From Myxococcales bacterium 68-20 (GTDB lineage Bacteria > Myxococcota_A > Polyangia > Polyangiales > Polyangiaceae): a stretch of 64,000 nucleotides of DNA. Below the pieces are notes generated by a model that was not told where the DNA came from, did no database searches, and worked only from the letters and a program-made list of their open reading frames with translations. The stretch lies in contig MKVQ01000005.1 in assembly GCA_001899635.1 (NCBI GenBank), forward strand, positions 62,001 to 126,000. Direction: 5' to 3'. The position numbers and the translations under genes were made by a program. This document shows, piece by piece, positions 9,962-18,806 of the stretch. The stretch's first letter is position 1; each line of letters begins with the position of its first letter.

Positions 9962-11001
9962 CGAACCCCGGGTTCATCGGGCTCACCCCTCCCCCGCCGC
10001 ACACGTCGTCGACCCCGCGCCGGCCGATGGTCGTCGTCGTCACGGGCCTCTCCGGTGCAGGACGCACGACGGCGCTCCGCGCGCTCGAGGATCTCGGCTT
10101 CTTCTGCATCGACAACCTGCCCACCGTCCTCGCCCCGGACGCGGTCGCGCTCTGCGAGAAGGGCGGGATGACCCGCGTCGCCCTGGGAATGGACGTGCGC
10201 GTGCGCGCGTTTCTCGGCGAGGTTGGTGGCGTGCTTTCCCAGCTCGAGGACGGCGGGCGCCGCGATCTGTCGGTGCTCTTCCTCGATGCTTCCGACGAGA
10301 CGATCCTGCGCCGGTTCAGCGAGACGCGCCGCCCGCACGCGCTAGCGACCTACGGCTCGCTCACCCATGCAGCATCCGTCCTCGAAGGCGTGACGGTCGA
10401 GCGCGAGCGCCTCTCTCCGCTCCGCGCGCGTGCGACGCGCGTGATCGATACGACCGCCCTCGGCGTCCACGATCTGCGGCGCCAGGTCGTGGCTCATTTC
10501 GGCCCCGCCTCCGGGAGCGCCGAGCGCATGACCGTGCGCGTGCTCTCGTTCGGGTTCAAGTACGGCACCCCCGCGGACGCCGATCTCGTGTTCGACGTGC
10601 GATTCCTCAAGAACCCCTATTTCGTCCCTGATCTCAAGAAAGTGCCCGGCACGGAGAAGCCGGTGAAGGACTTCGTCCTCGCCCTCCCCGAGACCGGCGA
10701 GTTCCTCCAGCGCACGCTCGATCTTCTTCGCTACGTGGTCCCAAAGTACGAGCAAGAGGGGAAGAGCTACCTTACCATCGCGTTTGGATGCACCGGGGGG
10801 ATGCACCGAAGCGTCGTTCTCGCCGATCACGTCGCGGCTTCGCTCGACGCGACGCTTCATCCGACGATAGGAACGGCCGACGAGGCGTTCACGCGCAACA
10901 GCTCGCTGCCTCCGCGCATCGAAATCGCGGTGGTCCATCGGGACGTCGGACGCAACGAGCCGGCGCAGCTCACGAGCACACCTCCACGGAGCAGGCCGTG
11001 A
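9958..11001 (+). CDS. rapZ: RapZ/YvcJ family nucleotide- and RNA-binding protein
   Basis: 347-residue member of the RapZ (YhbJ/YvcJ) family; in enterobacteria RapZ controls amino-sugar synthesis by binding small RNAs and signals envelope precursor status. The start is ATG 9958, overlapping the hprK stop. The nucleotide-binding loop reads GLSGAGRT at 30-37: the usual Walker lysine is Arg here. The FCIDNLP motif follows. The C-terminal domain has the conserved GCTGGMHRS at 277-285 and SFGFKYG at the domain boundary, both hallmarks of the family. The last 30 residues are a variable tail. The stop overlaps the GTG of ptsH. Whether RNA binding is retained cannot be judged from sequence. Confidence 0.93.
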
Positions 11002-11276
11002 GCGAGCGCGCAACCGGTCAATTCAAGATCATCAACGACCTCGGGCTCCACGCCCGAGCCGCCACGAAGCTCGTGCAGCTCGCGGCGCGCTACCCATGTG
11101 ATGTCGTCGTCTCGAACGGCGGGCAGAACGCCAACGCGAAGAGCGTGATGGGCGTCTTGCTCCTTTGTGGCTCGAAGGGCACCGTCGTCGAGGTCACTGC
11201 AAGCGGGGCGCGCGCGCAGGAGTGCGTCGAAGCGATTGGAGCGCTCATCGCCGAGCGCTTCGGGGAGCCGAGCTGA
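10998..11276 (+). CDS. ptsH: HPr phosphocarrier protein
   Basis: 92-residue HPr that relays phosphate from Enzyme I to EIIA proteins. The start is GTG 10998, overlapping the rapZ stop; a longer frame upstream lies in rapZ. The catalytic histidine is H18 in DLGLHARAA. The serine regulatory site is S49 in NAKSVMGVLLL, so it can serve as a substrate of the HprK encoded three genes upstream. The IKIINDLGLHARA-type beginning marks the NPr/HPr family; which of the two it represents cannot be decided. The stop overlaps the ptsI start by one base (TGATG). Confidence 0.95.
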   Translation: MSERATGQFKIINDLGLHARAATKLVQLAARYPCDVVVSNGGQNANAKSVMGVLLLCGSKGTVVEVTASGARAQECVEAIGALIAERFGEPS

Positions 11277-13336
11277 TGCCGACGCGCAAAGGCAGCTCTC
11301 CCCCTCCCGGTCTGAAGGTGCCGCCCGAGCTGACGGCGAGCCCGAAGGCTGCGGATCGCGGCCCGCCCGCCCCGGCGGAGCTGCCGGCCGAGCCGAGCTC
11401 GGGTGCGTCGGTCGTCCGCGACGCGGCCGGACCTGCCCATCCCCCCCCGTCCGACTCGAAGGACCGCATCCCGTCGGTCCCACCGAGCTCGACGGAGGTC
11501 GAGCGGCAGCAGTCCCGGTTACTCAAGGGGATCGCCGGCTCGCCTGGTGTCGCCGTCGGTCCGGCGCTCGTCCTCGGCGATCTGCGAGCGTCGTTCGTCC
11601 GCCGCCACATCCCGAGCGCGCAGACCCAGCAAGAGCTCGACCGCGTGAAGCAGGCGGTGCACGACGCCAAGCAGACGCTCCGCGAAGTCAGCATGCGGAT
11701 GCCGAAGGCGATGCACGACGCGTCGCCGATCCTCGAGGCGTACGAGATGATGCTCGCGGATCCGACGCTCCACGAGGGCATCGAGAAACGGATCCGACAC
11801 GACAAGAAGTGCGCGGAGTGGGCCGTCTCCGAGGCGAGCGAGGAGATCGTCGCGATGTTCGGGCCCGCCGAGACGGTGGGGAGCGACGCGTACATCCTCG
11901 AGCGCCGACACGACATCGAGTTCGTTTGCGATCGACTCCTCCGTGCGCTCGTCGGCGACACCACCCAGCACGCCGTCCGCCTCGACGAGCCCATGATCGT
12001 CGTCGCGCGCGACCTCTCGCCCGCCGACACGGCGAGCATGGTCCGCGAGCCTGCCCTCGCCTTCGTCACGTGCGTCGGCACGCGCACGAGCCACACGTCG
12101 ATCATGGCGCGCGCGCTCGAGATCCCGGCCGTGGTCGGCGTCGCCGATGCGCTCGCGCAGATCCGCACCGGCGACATGCTCGTCGTCGACGGCCTCACCG
12201 GTCTCGTCACCGTCCACCCGACGGAGGAGTCGATCCGGGACGCGCGAACGCGCTCGGAGCAACACCTCGCATTCGCGCGGCGCCTGCTCTCCGCGCGCCA
12301 CAAGCCGTGTGTCACCGCGGACGGCGTTCCCGTCGCGTTGAAGGCGAACGTCGAGCTGCCCGCCGAGGCGATCCTCGCGGTCGACCACGGCGCCCAGGGC
12401 ATCGGCCTCTATCGAACCGAGTTCCTCTACATCGATCGGACGACGCAGCCCGGCGAGGACGAGCAATACGAGGTCTACCGCGCGATCGTCGAAGCGGTCA
12501 GCCCGCAGCCCGTCACGCTGCGCACGTTCGACATCGGCGGGGACAAATTCGCGAGCACCTTCCAGATGCCCGCGGAGATGAACCCGGCGCTCGGCCTTCG
12601 CGCGGTGCGCCTCGCGCTCAGGCAGCCCGAGGTGTTCCTCACCCAGCTCCGCGCGATGGTCCGCGCGAGCGCCCACGGTGACGTGCGGATCATGGTCCCC
12701 ATGGTCGCAAGCGTGCACGAGATGCGTGAAGTGAAGCGGCTGCTCGCACAGGCCGTGGAGCACGTGAAGGCGCGCGGCCTCTCGTTCGAGGAGCACATTC
12801 CCCTCGGCATGATGATCGAGGTGCCCGCGGCCGCCGTCATGGCCGACGTCTTCGCGCGCGAGTCCGAGTTCTTCAGCCTCGGCACGAACGACCTCGTCCA
12901 GTATGCGCTCGCGATCGATCGTGCGAGCCAGTCGCTCGCGGCGCAGGCGTCGCCATTCAATCCGGCGATCCTGCGGCTCATCAAGACGGTGACCGATTGC
13001 GGGAAGAAGTACGGCCGTCCGGTGTCGCTCTGCGGAGCGATGGCGTCCGATCCCCTCGCCGCGTGTCTCCTCGTCGGGCTCGGTCTGCGCGACCTCTCGA
13101 TGGAGGCGGCAGCGATCCCCGAGATCAAGGAGGCCATCCGCCGGCTCACCGTCGCCGAGGCCGAAGCCATCGCGGAGCAGGCACTCGAATGCGACAGCGC
13201 CGAGGCCGTCGAGGAGGTCCTCGCCCGCGAGCTCGCGCCGCGCTTCATCGATCTCCTCGCAGGGCTCGCGGACGACACGATCCTCAACCTGCCCTCACCT
13301 CGTTCGAGCGCCCCGCCCGACGACTCGATGCTCTGA
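11276..13336 (+). CDS. ptsI: PTS Enzyme I (PEP-protein phosphotransferase)
   Basis: 686-residue Enzyme I, which takes phosphate from phosphoenolpyruvate and passes it to HPr. The canonical N-terminus (LLKGIAGSPGVAVG) begins only at residue 82, after a Pro/Ser/Ala-rich extension of about 80 residues that looks disordered. The active-site histidine is H273 in GTRTSHTSIMARALEIPAVVG, cited in part as TRTSHTSIMA. The PEP-binding barrel shows MMIEVPAA and GTNDLVQYALAIDR. The catalytic cysteine is C586 in SLCGAMASDP. Start ATG 11276 overlaps the ptsH stop. It is the last gene of the overlapping run starting at ptsN. No GAF domain of the PtsP type is seen. Confidence 0.95.
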   Translation: MPTRKGSSPPPGLKVPPELTASPKAADRGPPAPAELPAEPSSGASVVRDAAGPAHPPPSDSKDRIPSVPPSSTEVERQQSRLLKGIAGSPGVAVGPALVLGDLRASFVRRHIPSAQTQQELDRVKQAVHDAKQTLREVSMRMPKAMHDASPILEAYEMMLADPTLHEGIEKRIRHDKKCAEWAVSEASEEIVAMFGPAETVGSDAYILERRHDIEFVCDRLLRALVGDTTQHAVRLDEPMIVVARDLSPADTASMVREPALAFVTCVGTRTSHTSIMARALEIPAVVGVADALAQIRTGDMLVVDGLTGLVTVHPTEESIRDARTRSEQHLAFARRLLSARHKPCVTADGVPVALKANVELPAEAILAVDHGAQGIGLYRTEFLYIDRTTQPGEDEQYEVYRAIVEAVSPQPVTLRTFDIGGDKFASTFQMPAEMNPALGLRAVRLALRQPEVFLTQLRAMVRASAHGDVRIMVPMVASVHEMREVKRLLAQAVEHVKARGLSFEEHIPLGMMIEVPAAAVMADVFARESEFFSLGTNDLVQYALAIDRASQSLAAQASPFNPAILRLIKTVTDCGKKYGRPVSLCGAMASDPLAACLLVGLGLRDLSMEAAAIPEIKEAIRRLTVAEAEAIAEQALECDSAEAVEEVLARELAPRFIDLLAGLADDTILNLPSPRSSAPPDDSML

Positions 13337-13872
13337 TCGCGTCGCGCGCCGTCCGTGTGCGAAGCCGCAGAGGCGAGGAACGCAGAGAGCAGCGGTCCGT
13401 CGAGCGATGTCGCTCACGCGCTGCCTTCGCGCCGCCCGTCACGCCGGAGGCGAGAACTACGAATCCGTGCTTCGACACGTTCACCTCAGGGGCACTCGGG
13501 ACGCTTCATCCCGAGAAGAACGCCGCATCTGGTCCGTTCGCACGAGGCGTCAGCATCCGTGTCGGTGCGAGGGCCGTCGCGCGCATGCACGAGAAGCGCC
13601 GCGAGCCCGACGCCCAGCATCGGCCCGACCGGAGGCGCTCATCGCAAGGCGCCGGAGCGCACCCGCGGCGTAGACATCGCGCAGCGCAGTCGATGAGATT
13701 CGGTCGCGCCAGTTCAACGGCGGTGCGAGCGCGGTCAGGAAGAACAAACCTACCGCGCGCCCACGAGCCCCCATTCTGCGATGCCGCGCGGCCGCCCTCG
13801 TTGCCGGCTACTCTCGCTGAAACGCGTGGTACCGTGGAGGTTCCGTGGCGACACGTTGCGGCGGGCTTCGCG
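13337..13872. other. Intergenic region with no supported gene
   Basis: About 535 bases after ptsI. Frames on both strands are short and Arg-rich without plausible starts or motifs. A decayed gene on the minus strand around 13550-13774 cannot be excluded but is not supported. The promoter of the 13873 gene should lie near the end of this stretch. Confidence 0.45.
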
Positions 13873-14961
13873 ATGCTTCGGCAGGGCGTCAGGATACGTT
13901 TCCCACTCGGTGCCGCTGGAGCGATCCTGCTCGCTGCACGAGTTGCCGCCGCGGCACCAGCCCAGCCGAGTGTCGAGCTGCGCTACTCGGCGGAAGACAG
14001 CGTGGTTGGATGCCACTCCGAGCCAACCTTCCGTCACGCCGTCCGCCAGCGGTTGCCGTTCGATCCGTTCGTTGCGCCGCCCAACTCCGCGCCGATCGTC
14101 GTGACGGTCCGCATCGATCGAAGCGAGCCGGAGCTCCGCGCGACGATCACGCTCACCGAGCCGGACGGCGTAGCCCAGGCAACGCAAGAGCTCACGGAGG
14201 AGCACGACGGGTGCGCCACTCTGAGCGCCGCGGCCGCGCTTGCGGTGAGCCTGACGATCGAGCGATCGCTCGTGCGTGCTGCCGAACGAGGAAACTCGAC
14301 GCCCGCCGAAGGTGCACCTCTGCGGGTGGTTGGGGCGCAAGCGCCAACTTCGCAGCTCCTCGCTCCGTCACCCTCGGGATCGCCCGACAACGGCCAGCCT
14401 CCGACGCCTGCGGTGACATCGAAGCGGCCTCCCCCCGGACTACCGGGCTCGAAGCGCGACGTTCGAAACGTGATCGACGTGCACACGCATGCGGGCGGCG
14501 GGATTGGACTCGGGATCCTTCCGGCTGCCGCCGCCGGCGCTCGCGCGGGCGCCACGGTCGAGCTCGAGCGCTGGACCGCCGGCGTCGAGGCTGGCGCGTG
14601 GCTACCGGCGGAGGCGAGCTCGCCGCCCGGAGGCGGGGCACGGGCACGACTCGTCTTCCTCTCGGGGAGCGTCTGCGGTCGTCACGGCCGCTTCTTCGCA
14701 TGCGGAGTGGCCTCGCTCGGCGACCTCCGCGCGGCAGGCACCGAGCCGCTGCTCAGCCGTTCGTCCGGTTCGACGTACGTCGCATTCGGAGGCCGCGCCG
14801 GGCTCGAGGTGCCGCTCCACCATCCCTTCGCGCTGGTCCTCTACACCGGGCTCATCGCGCCACTCGTGCGCACGACCCTTCGCATCGGAGACGAGATGCT
14901 CTGGCGGGCCCCCCTCGCCGGGGCGGAGCTGGGCACGTCCATCCGGATCACGATTCTGTGA
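13873..14961 (+). CDS. Secreted protein of unknown function (paralogue of the gene at 33753)
   Basis: 362 residues from ATG 13873. A Sec signal is visible at 1-28 (hydrophobic core, then ARVAAAAPAQ). The mature N-terminal domain starts with VELRYSAEDSVVGC and continues with strands such as IVVTVRIDRSEPELRATITL, cited in part, and a CATLSAAAALAVSLTIE segment. A Pro/Ser linker covers about 155-195. The C-terminal part alternates Gly and hydrophobic residues (GGGIGLGIL, GARAGATVELERW) and ends in strands ELGTSIRITIL, suggesting a small beta-barrel or periplasmic beta-sandwich. Layout and motifs match the 33753 gene. Followed 33 bases later by an ECF sigma gene. Function unknown. Confidence 0.7.
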   Translation: MLRQGVRIRFPLGAAGAILLAARVAAAAPAQPSVELRYSAEDSVVGCHSEPTFRHAVRQRLPFDPFVAPPNSAPIVVTVRIDRSEPELRATITLTEPDGVAQATQELTEEHDGCATLSAAAALAVSLTIERSLVRAAERGNSTPAEGAPLRVVGAQAPTSQLLAPSPSGSPDNGQPPTPAVTSKRPPPGLPGSKRDVRNVIDVHTHAGGGIGLGILPAAAAGARAGATVELERWTAGVEAGAWLPAEASSPPGGGARARLVFLSGSVCGRHGRFFACGVASLGDLRAAGTEPLLSRSSGSTYVAFGGRAGLEVPLHHPFALVLYTGLIAPLVRTTLRIGDEMLWRAPLAGAELGTSIRITIL

Positions 14962-14994
14962 TGAAGTTGGCGCGCTGACCGCAATTCACAATGC

Positions 14995-15564
14995 TTGTCA
15001 GCGACCCCCGCAGCTCTCGCGCCCCCTGAGGGGAAGGTCGAGCATCGCTCGCCGGTCGACCTACGCCCTCTCTTTCGAGAGCACTTCCGCTTCGTCTGCG
15101 TGACCCTACGACGACTCGGCGTTCGCGAGGGTGACGTCGAGGACGTCGCGCAAGACGTCTTCGTCGTCGTTCATCGGAAGCTCGAATCCTTCGATCAGGC
15201 ACGGCCCTTTCAGCTCTGGCTTTTCGGCATCTGCGCGCGCGCGGCTGCCGGACATCGACGCCTCGCGCGTCATCACCGACAGGTGCACCCAGCAGCCCCC
15301 GTCGACGCCGCTCACGGGGGGCCGCTCCCCGACGAAGAAGTCGCGGCGGAAGAGGACCGAAGACTCGTGCTCGCAGCGCTCGACGGGATCAGCCCACAGC
15401 GCCGAGAGGTGTTCGTCATGTACGACTTGAACGACTTCTCCGTGGCCGAGATCGCCGAGACGCTGTCCATCCCCATCAACACCGTTTACTCGCGGCTCCG
15501 CATCGCCCGCGAGGAGTTCCGGCAAGCAGTGACGCGGCTCCGCCCAGCTCGAGGCCCACGATGA
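14995..15564 (+). CDS. ECF-type RNA polymerase sigma factor
   Basis: 189-residue sigma70-family ECF factor. TTG 14995 is the first start that keeps the complete region 2; no ATG or GTG is available in frame before the conserved domain. Region 2 covers about residues 22-90 (LFREHFRFVCVTLRRLGV, then DVEDVAQDVFVVVHRKL and PFQLWLFGICARAAAGHRR). Region 4 covers about 128-178, with LDGISPQRREVFVMYDLNDF and the recognition helix IAETLSIPINTVYSRLRIAREEF, cited in part. Its stop overlaps the ATG of a membrane/TPR protein (ATGA, 15561-15564), the usual position for a regulator of the sigma factor. It probably controls the lipoprotein genes downstream; that is inference. Confidence 0.9.
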   Translation: MSATPAALAPPEGKVEHRSPVDLRPLFREHFRFVCVTLRRLGVREGDVEDVAQDVFVVVHRKLESFDQARPFQLWLFGICARAAAGHRRLARHHRQVHPAAPVDAAHGGPLPDEEVAAEEDRRLVLAALDGISPQRREVFVMYDLNDFSVAEIAETLSIPINTVYSRLRIAREEFRQAVTRLRPARGPR

Positions 15565-16322
15565 GACATCACGAACGGAGCGATCTGCTCGCCCCTCTCG
15601 AACCGGAGCTCGAAGCCCTGCTCGACCGCGCTCGCCGTCAGGACGCCAAAGATCCTGCCTACGGCGACGAGCCTTGCGAGCGATTCCTCGCGCGCATGGC
15701 CCCCGTGACCGGTGCCGCGTCGCGCGCGACCGGCGCTCGCTCGTGGCCTCACCTTCTTGGCAGACCTGCCTTCTCGATCGCCTCCGTGTGCCTGGCCGGC
15801 GCCATCGCCGCCGGCGTCGCCGCGAGAAACTGGCGAGCAATCACGCCCCAGGACGACGCGACGCCGACCACGGCCGCAAAGCCGGCCGCAGTCACCTCTC
15901 CTCCACCGAGCGAAGCGCACGAAGAGCCGCCTGTTCGAGCGATCCATGTCGACGACCTCCCCTCGGCTACGCCGCCCCCGCTGCGCCGGCCGCAGCCCGA
16001 AGCGAACGCTCCACGCCCGAGCGATCCATCGAAGGCGAAGGGCCTCGCCGCCGAGATGCGATTGCTCGACGCCGCAAATGCCGCCGCGTTGGCGAAGGAC
16101 CATACGACGGCGCTCCGCCTCGTTCGCGAGCACGAGCAACAATTCCCGAACGGCCAGCTCGTCCAGCAACGCGAACGCATCTTCACCACCATCCTCGTCG
16201 AGACAGGCAACCACGCGGAAGCGCAGCAGCGGGTCCGGTCGTTCCGCGCTCGCTTTCCGAACGGTCTTCTCCTTCCGTCGATCGAACGCTCGCTCGAAAC
16301 GGACACCTTCACGTCTCCCTGA
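15561..16322 (+). CDS. Single-pass membrane protein with TPR-like C-terminal domain, putative partner of the ECF sigma factor
   Basis: 253 residues. The cytoplasmic N-terminus (about 1-68) contains charged helices and DEPCERFLARM. One hydrophobic segment lies at about 70-88 (FSIASVCLAGAIAAGVAA). A Pro/Ala/Thr linker follows to about 155. The C-terminal helical region (AAEMRLLDAANAAALAKDH, then ALRLVREHEQQFPNGQL) is TPR-like and would face the periplasm. There is no ZAS zinc motif, so it is not a classical anti-sigma of that class. Overlap with the sigma gene and the topology support an anti-sigma or sensor role; this is inference. A shorter gene-distance of 7 bases leads into the Cys-rich lipoprotein. 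Confidence 0.7.
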   Translation: MRHHERSDLLAPLEPELEALLDRARRQDAKDPAYGDEPCERFLARMAPVTGAASRATGARSWPHLLGRPAFSIASVCLAGAIAAGVAARNWRAITPQDDATPTTAAKPAAVTSPPPSEAHEEPPVRAIHVDDLPSATPPPLRRPQPEANAPRPSDPSKAKGLAAEMRLLDAANAAALAKDHTTALRLVREHEQQFPNGQLVQQRERIFTTILVETGNHAEAQQRVRSFRARFPNGLLLPSIERSLETDTFTSP

Positions 16323-16329
16323 GGTCCTC

Positions 16330-17547
16330 GTGCTCGCTTTTGGAAGCAGGACGTTCCTGGTCGTCTCGTCCACTCTCGTCGTCGGCGTCGCTCTCGCAAG
16401 TGGATGCGCCGAGTCGTCGCTCGACGTGGGAGTGCGACCCCAAATGGACGCGGGCTTCGCGCCGAGCTTCACGCCCGATCCGGATGGCGGAGACGCCTCG
16501 CAGCCGACGTCCCCGCGCCTCCTCTGCACGGGGACGGAGTGCCCGTATCCCTACGCCACGTGCCCCGCGAGCGGGTGGAGCGGCGAGCCGCCGGTGCCGG
16601 TCTACAAGTGCCAGCACCACCTTCTCAGCGACAACGAAAACTGCGGTACATGCGGAAACGTCTGTCCGCGCTTCGACACGCTCGGGATGACCTCTCGTTG
16701 CGTGAACGGCGCGTGCGAGGCCGAATGCGCTAGCCCGGCATTCAAGGACTGCAATGGTCGCCTCGAAGACGGCTGCGAGACCCTCATCCTCGACGACCCG
16801 AAGAACTGCGGCCAATGCGGGAACGAGTGCGCGCCTGGTGTCGAGTGCAGGCAGGGCGTGTGCGGCTGTCCGACGGGAATGATCGACTGCGACGGGCGCT
16901 GCGTCGATCCGTCGACGAGCAATGCCCACTGTGGCGGCTGCAACAACCGCTGCGTTCCGCCGGATGGCGCCGTACCTCCGCCGCACTCGGAGTACGGATG
17001 CGTCGCCGGGCAATGTGGTCAGCTGCGCTGCATCGACGAACACATCGCTGCGTGGTTCGACTGCAACAAGGACCTGAACGCGCCCAACTCGGATGGGTGC
17101 GAGGTCGATATCGGATCGCGAGCGCAGGATCCGAACAACTGCGGTGGCTGCGGGATCGCGTGCGGCCCCGAACAAGTCTGCCGCGACGTGCTCGGCGTCG
17201 CCCAGTGCATCTGCAAGCCCGGCGAGACGATGTGCGGCACCCCCGACTATCCGATCTGCGCGGAGCTCGCGACCGATCCCGAGCATTGCGGAGCGTGCGG
17301 CATCCGCTGTCCCGTGAAGGACGACGCGCATCAGACGACCTCGTGCCGCGAGGGGGTCTGCACATTCGAGTGCGCTTCCGGCTGGGGCGACTGCAACGAC
17401 AACCCGCTCGACGGCTGCGAGACCAACCTCCTCGTCCACGGCGCCAACTGCGGTGCATGCGGCAAGCGATGTGACACGGCCGCGGGTCAGCCCTGCATCC
17501 AGGGGGTCTGCCTCGAGGTCGAGTGTGATGCCGGAGGTCCGCAGTGA
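16330..17547 (+). CDS. Cys-rich repeat lipoprotein
   Basis: 405 residues from GTG 16330, 7 bases after the upstream stop. A type II signal ends in LASGC, giving a lipidated Cys near residue 25. The mature protein has a short Asp/Pro/Ser linker and then repeated Cys modules of the form NCGxCGxxC...GxCxxxC (for example ENCGTCGNVC, KNCGQCGNEC, NCGGCGIACG, NCGACGKRC), joined by DGCET segments. The pattern is typical of myxobacterial secreted Cys-rich repeat proteins; the Cys residues are probably all disulphide-bonded outside the cytoplasm. No catalytic motif is seen. The stop overlaps the GTG of the next lipoprotein (GTGA, 17544-17547), preceded by a GGAGGT ribosome-binding site. Confidence 0.8.
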   Translation: MLAFGSRTFLVVSSTLVVGVALASGCAESSLDVGVRPQMDAGFAPSFTPDPDGGDASQPTSPRLLCTGTECPYPYATCPASGWSGEPPVPVYKCQHHLLSDNENCGTCGNVCPRFDTLGMTSRCVNGACEAECASPAFKDCNGRLEDGCETLILDDPKNCGQCGNECAPGVECRQGVCGCPTGMIDCDGRCVDPSTSNAHCGGCNNRCVPPDGAVPPPHSEYGCVAGQCGQLRCIDEHIAAWFDCNKDLNAPNSDGCEVDIGSRAQDPNNCGGCGIACGPEQVCRDVLGVAQCICKPGETMCGTPDYPICAELATDPEHCGACGIRCPVKDDAHQTTSCREGVCTFECASGWGDCNDNPLDGCETNLLVHGANCGACGKRCDTAAGQPCIQGVCLEVECDAGGPQ

Positions 17548-18806
17548 AGATCGTAGTCCCTGCTACTCGGAAGGCGCGTGACGCGCGTGGATGGTTGATG
17601 ATCTTGCTCCTGGCAGTCGGGGCGCTCACGCCGACGTTCGTGAGCTGCGCGGACTCGGGGAAGGAGCTCGAAGGAGGCCCTGAGCTCGACGGCGGCGAGG
17701 ACGCTGAGACCTCCGACGCTCACGACGGCGGAGGAGACTGCGACGCCGGCGACGCCGGGTGCACACACGCCGTCACCTGCGACGAGACCGACTGGTCCCC
17801 CGTCGCGACGACGAGCATCGACAAACGGCGTACGCTCACCTCGATCTGGGGTTCGGGAAAGAACGACGTCTGGGTCGTCGGCTCAGCGGGGACGATCGCT
17901 CACTTCGACGGTACTACCTGGACCACGATCCCTTCGGGGACGAAGGAAACGCTCCGCGCCGTTTGGGGCAGCAGCGCCACCGATGTCTGGGTCGTCAGCA
18001 CGCCTGGGGTTCTCCTCCACGGCAACGGCTGGAACGCCGGAACGGCGAGCTTCGATCTCGCCCCCGAGATTCCCCGCGTCGTCGACAATGTCGCCACGCT
18101 CACGCTCGCGGTGTGGGGCTCCTCCCCCGACGACGTCTGGCTCGGCGGCGAGCCCATGCCGCTCGATTGGGACCTCTCCGAGCACGCGCCTGCCTGGCGC
18201 AAGGCTGATCCCGGAGGCGGCGTCGGATGGGAGAACGTGTTCGTCGCCCGCAGCACCGATCGCGTGACCGTGCGGAGCATCTGGGGCAGCGGTCCGAACG
18301 ATGTCTGGGCGGTCGGCGGCGACGACGACGAGGTCTTCAACCCCGACGGCACGCAATCGGTCGTGAGCCGCGGCAGGACGTTCCACGCGAGCAGCGACGG
18401 CAGCGGAGGCGCGCTGCAGTGGAAGGAGCTCGACAGCCAGTCGAGCTCGATCCTCTACGCGGTATGGGGAAGCGGTCCGGGGGACGTCTGGGCCGTCGGG
18501 AGGCGCGGGACGATCCGTCGCTTCAAGACCGGTGCGTCGCGCTGGGAGACGGTGTCGTCCCCGACCACGGAGAACCTCCGCGGCCTCTGGGGAAGCGGCC
18601 CGAGCGACGTCTGGGCCGTCGGTGACAACGGTACGCTCCTCCACTTCGACGGCGCGAGCTGGGAGACCTCGAGCGCGGCGTTTCCACCGGGGCCGAAGCC
18701 AAACCTGTACGGCGTGTGGGGAAGCGGTGCGGACGACGTGTGGGCCGTGGGTGAGGACGGGCTCCTCCACTTCTCCGGACACACCAACAACGGAGGTGCA
18801 CCGTGA
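17544..18806 (+). CDS. WGSG-repeat beta-propeller lipoprotein, first copy
   Basis: 420 residues from GTG 17544 (GGAGGT at 17533-17538). A long signal with lipobox TFVSC gives a lipidated Cys near residue 35, followed by an acidic Asp/Gly linker. The rest is a series of repeats with the core WGSGPNDVWAVG or close variants (WGSGKNDVWVVG, WGSSATDVWVV, WGSSPDDVWLGG, WGSGPGDVWAVG, WGSGPSDVWAVG, WGSGADDVWAVG), each followed by a strand containing HFDG and W. This is the layout of an extracellular beta-propeller with about seven blades. The next gene is a second version of the same type. Binding partner unknown. Confidence 0.8.
   Translation: MKIVVPATRKARDARGWLMILLLAVGALTPTFVSCADSGKELEGGPELDGGEDAETSDAHDGGGDCDAGDAGCTHAVTCDETDWSPVATTSIDKRRTLTSIWGSGKNDVWVVGSAGTIAHFDGTTWTTIPSGTKETLRAVWGSSATDVWVVSTPGVLLHGNGWNAGTASFDLAPEIPRVVDNVATLTLAVWGSSPDDVWLGGEPMPLDWDLSEHAPAWRKADPGGGVGWENVFVARSTDRVTVRSIWGSGPNDVWAVGGDDDEVFNPDGTQSVVSRGRTFHASSDGSGGALQWKELDSQSSSILYAVWGSGPGDVWAVGRRGTIRRFKTGASRWETVSSPTTENLRGLWGSGPSDVWAVGDNGTLLHFDGASWETSSAAFPPGPKPNLYGVWGSGADDVWAVGEDGLLHFSGHTNNGGAP

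Noticed and set aside
13550..13774. Possible minus-strand gene remnant
   Set aside because: Only a short Arg/Ala-rich frame with no confirmed homology; not enough to call a pseudogene.
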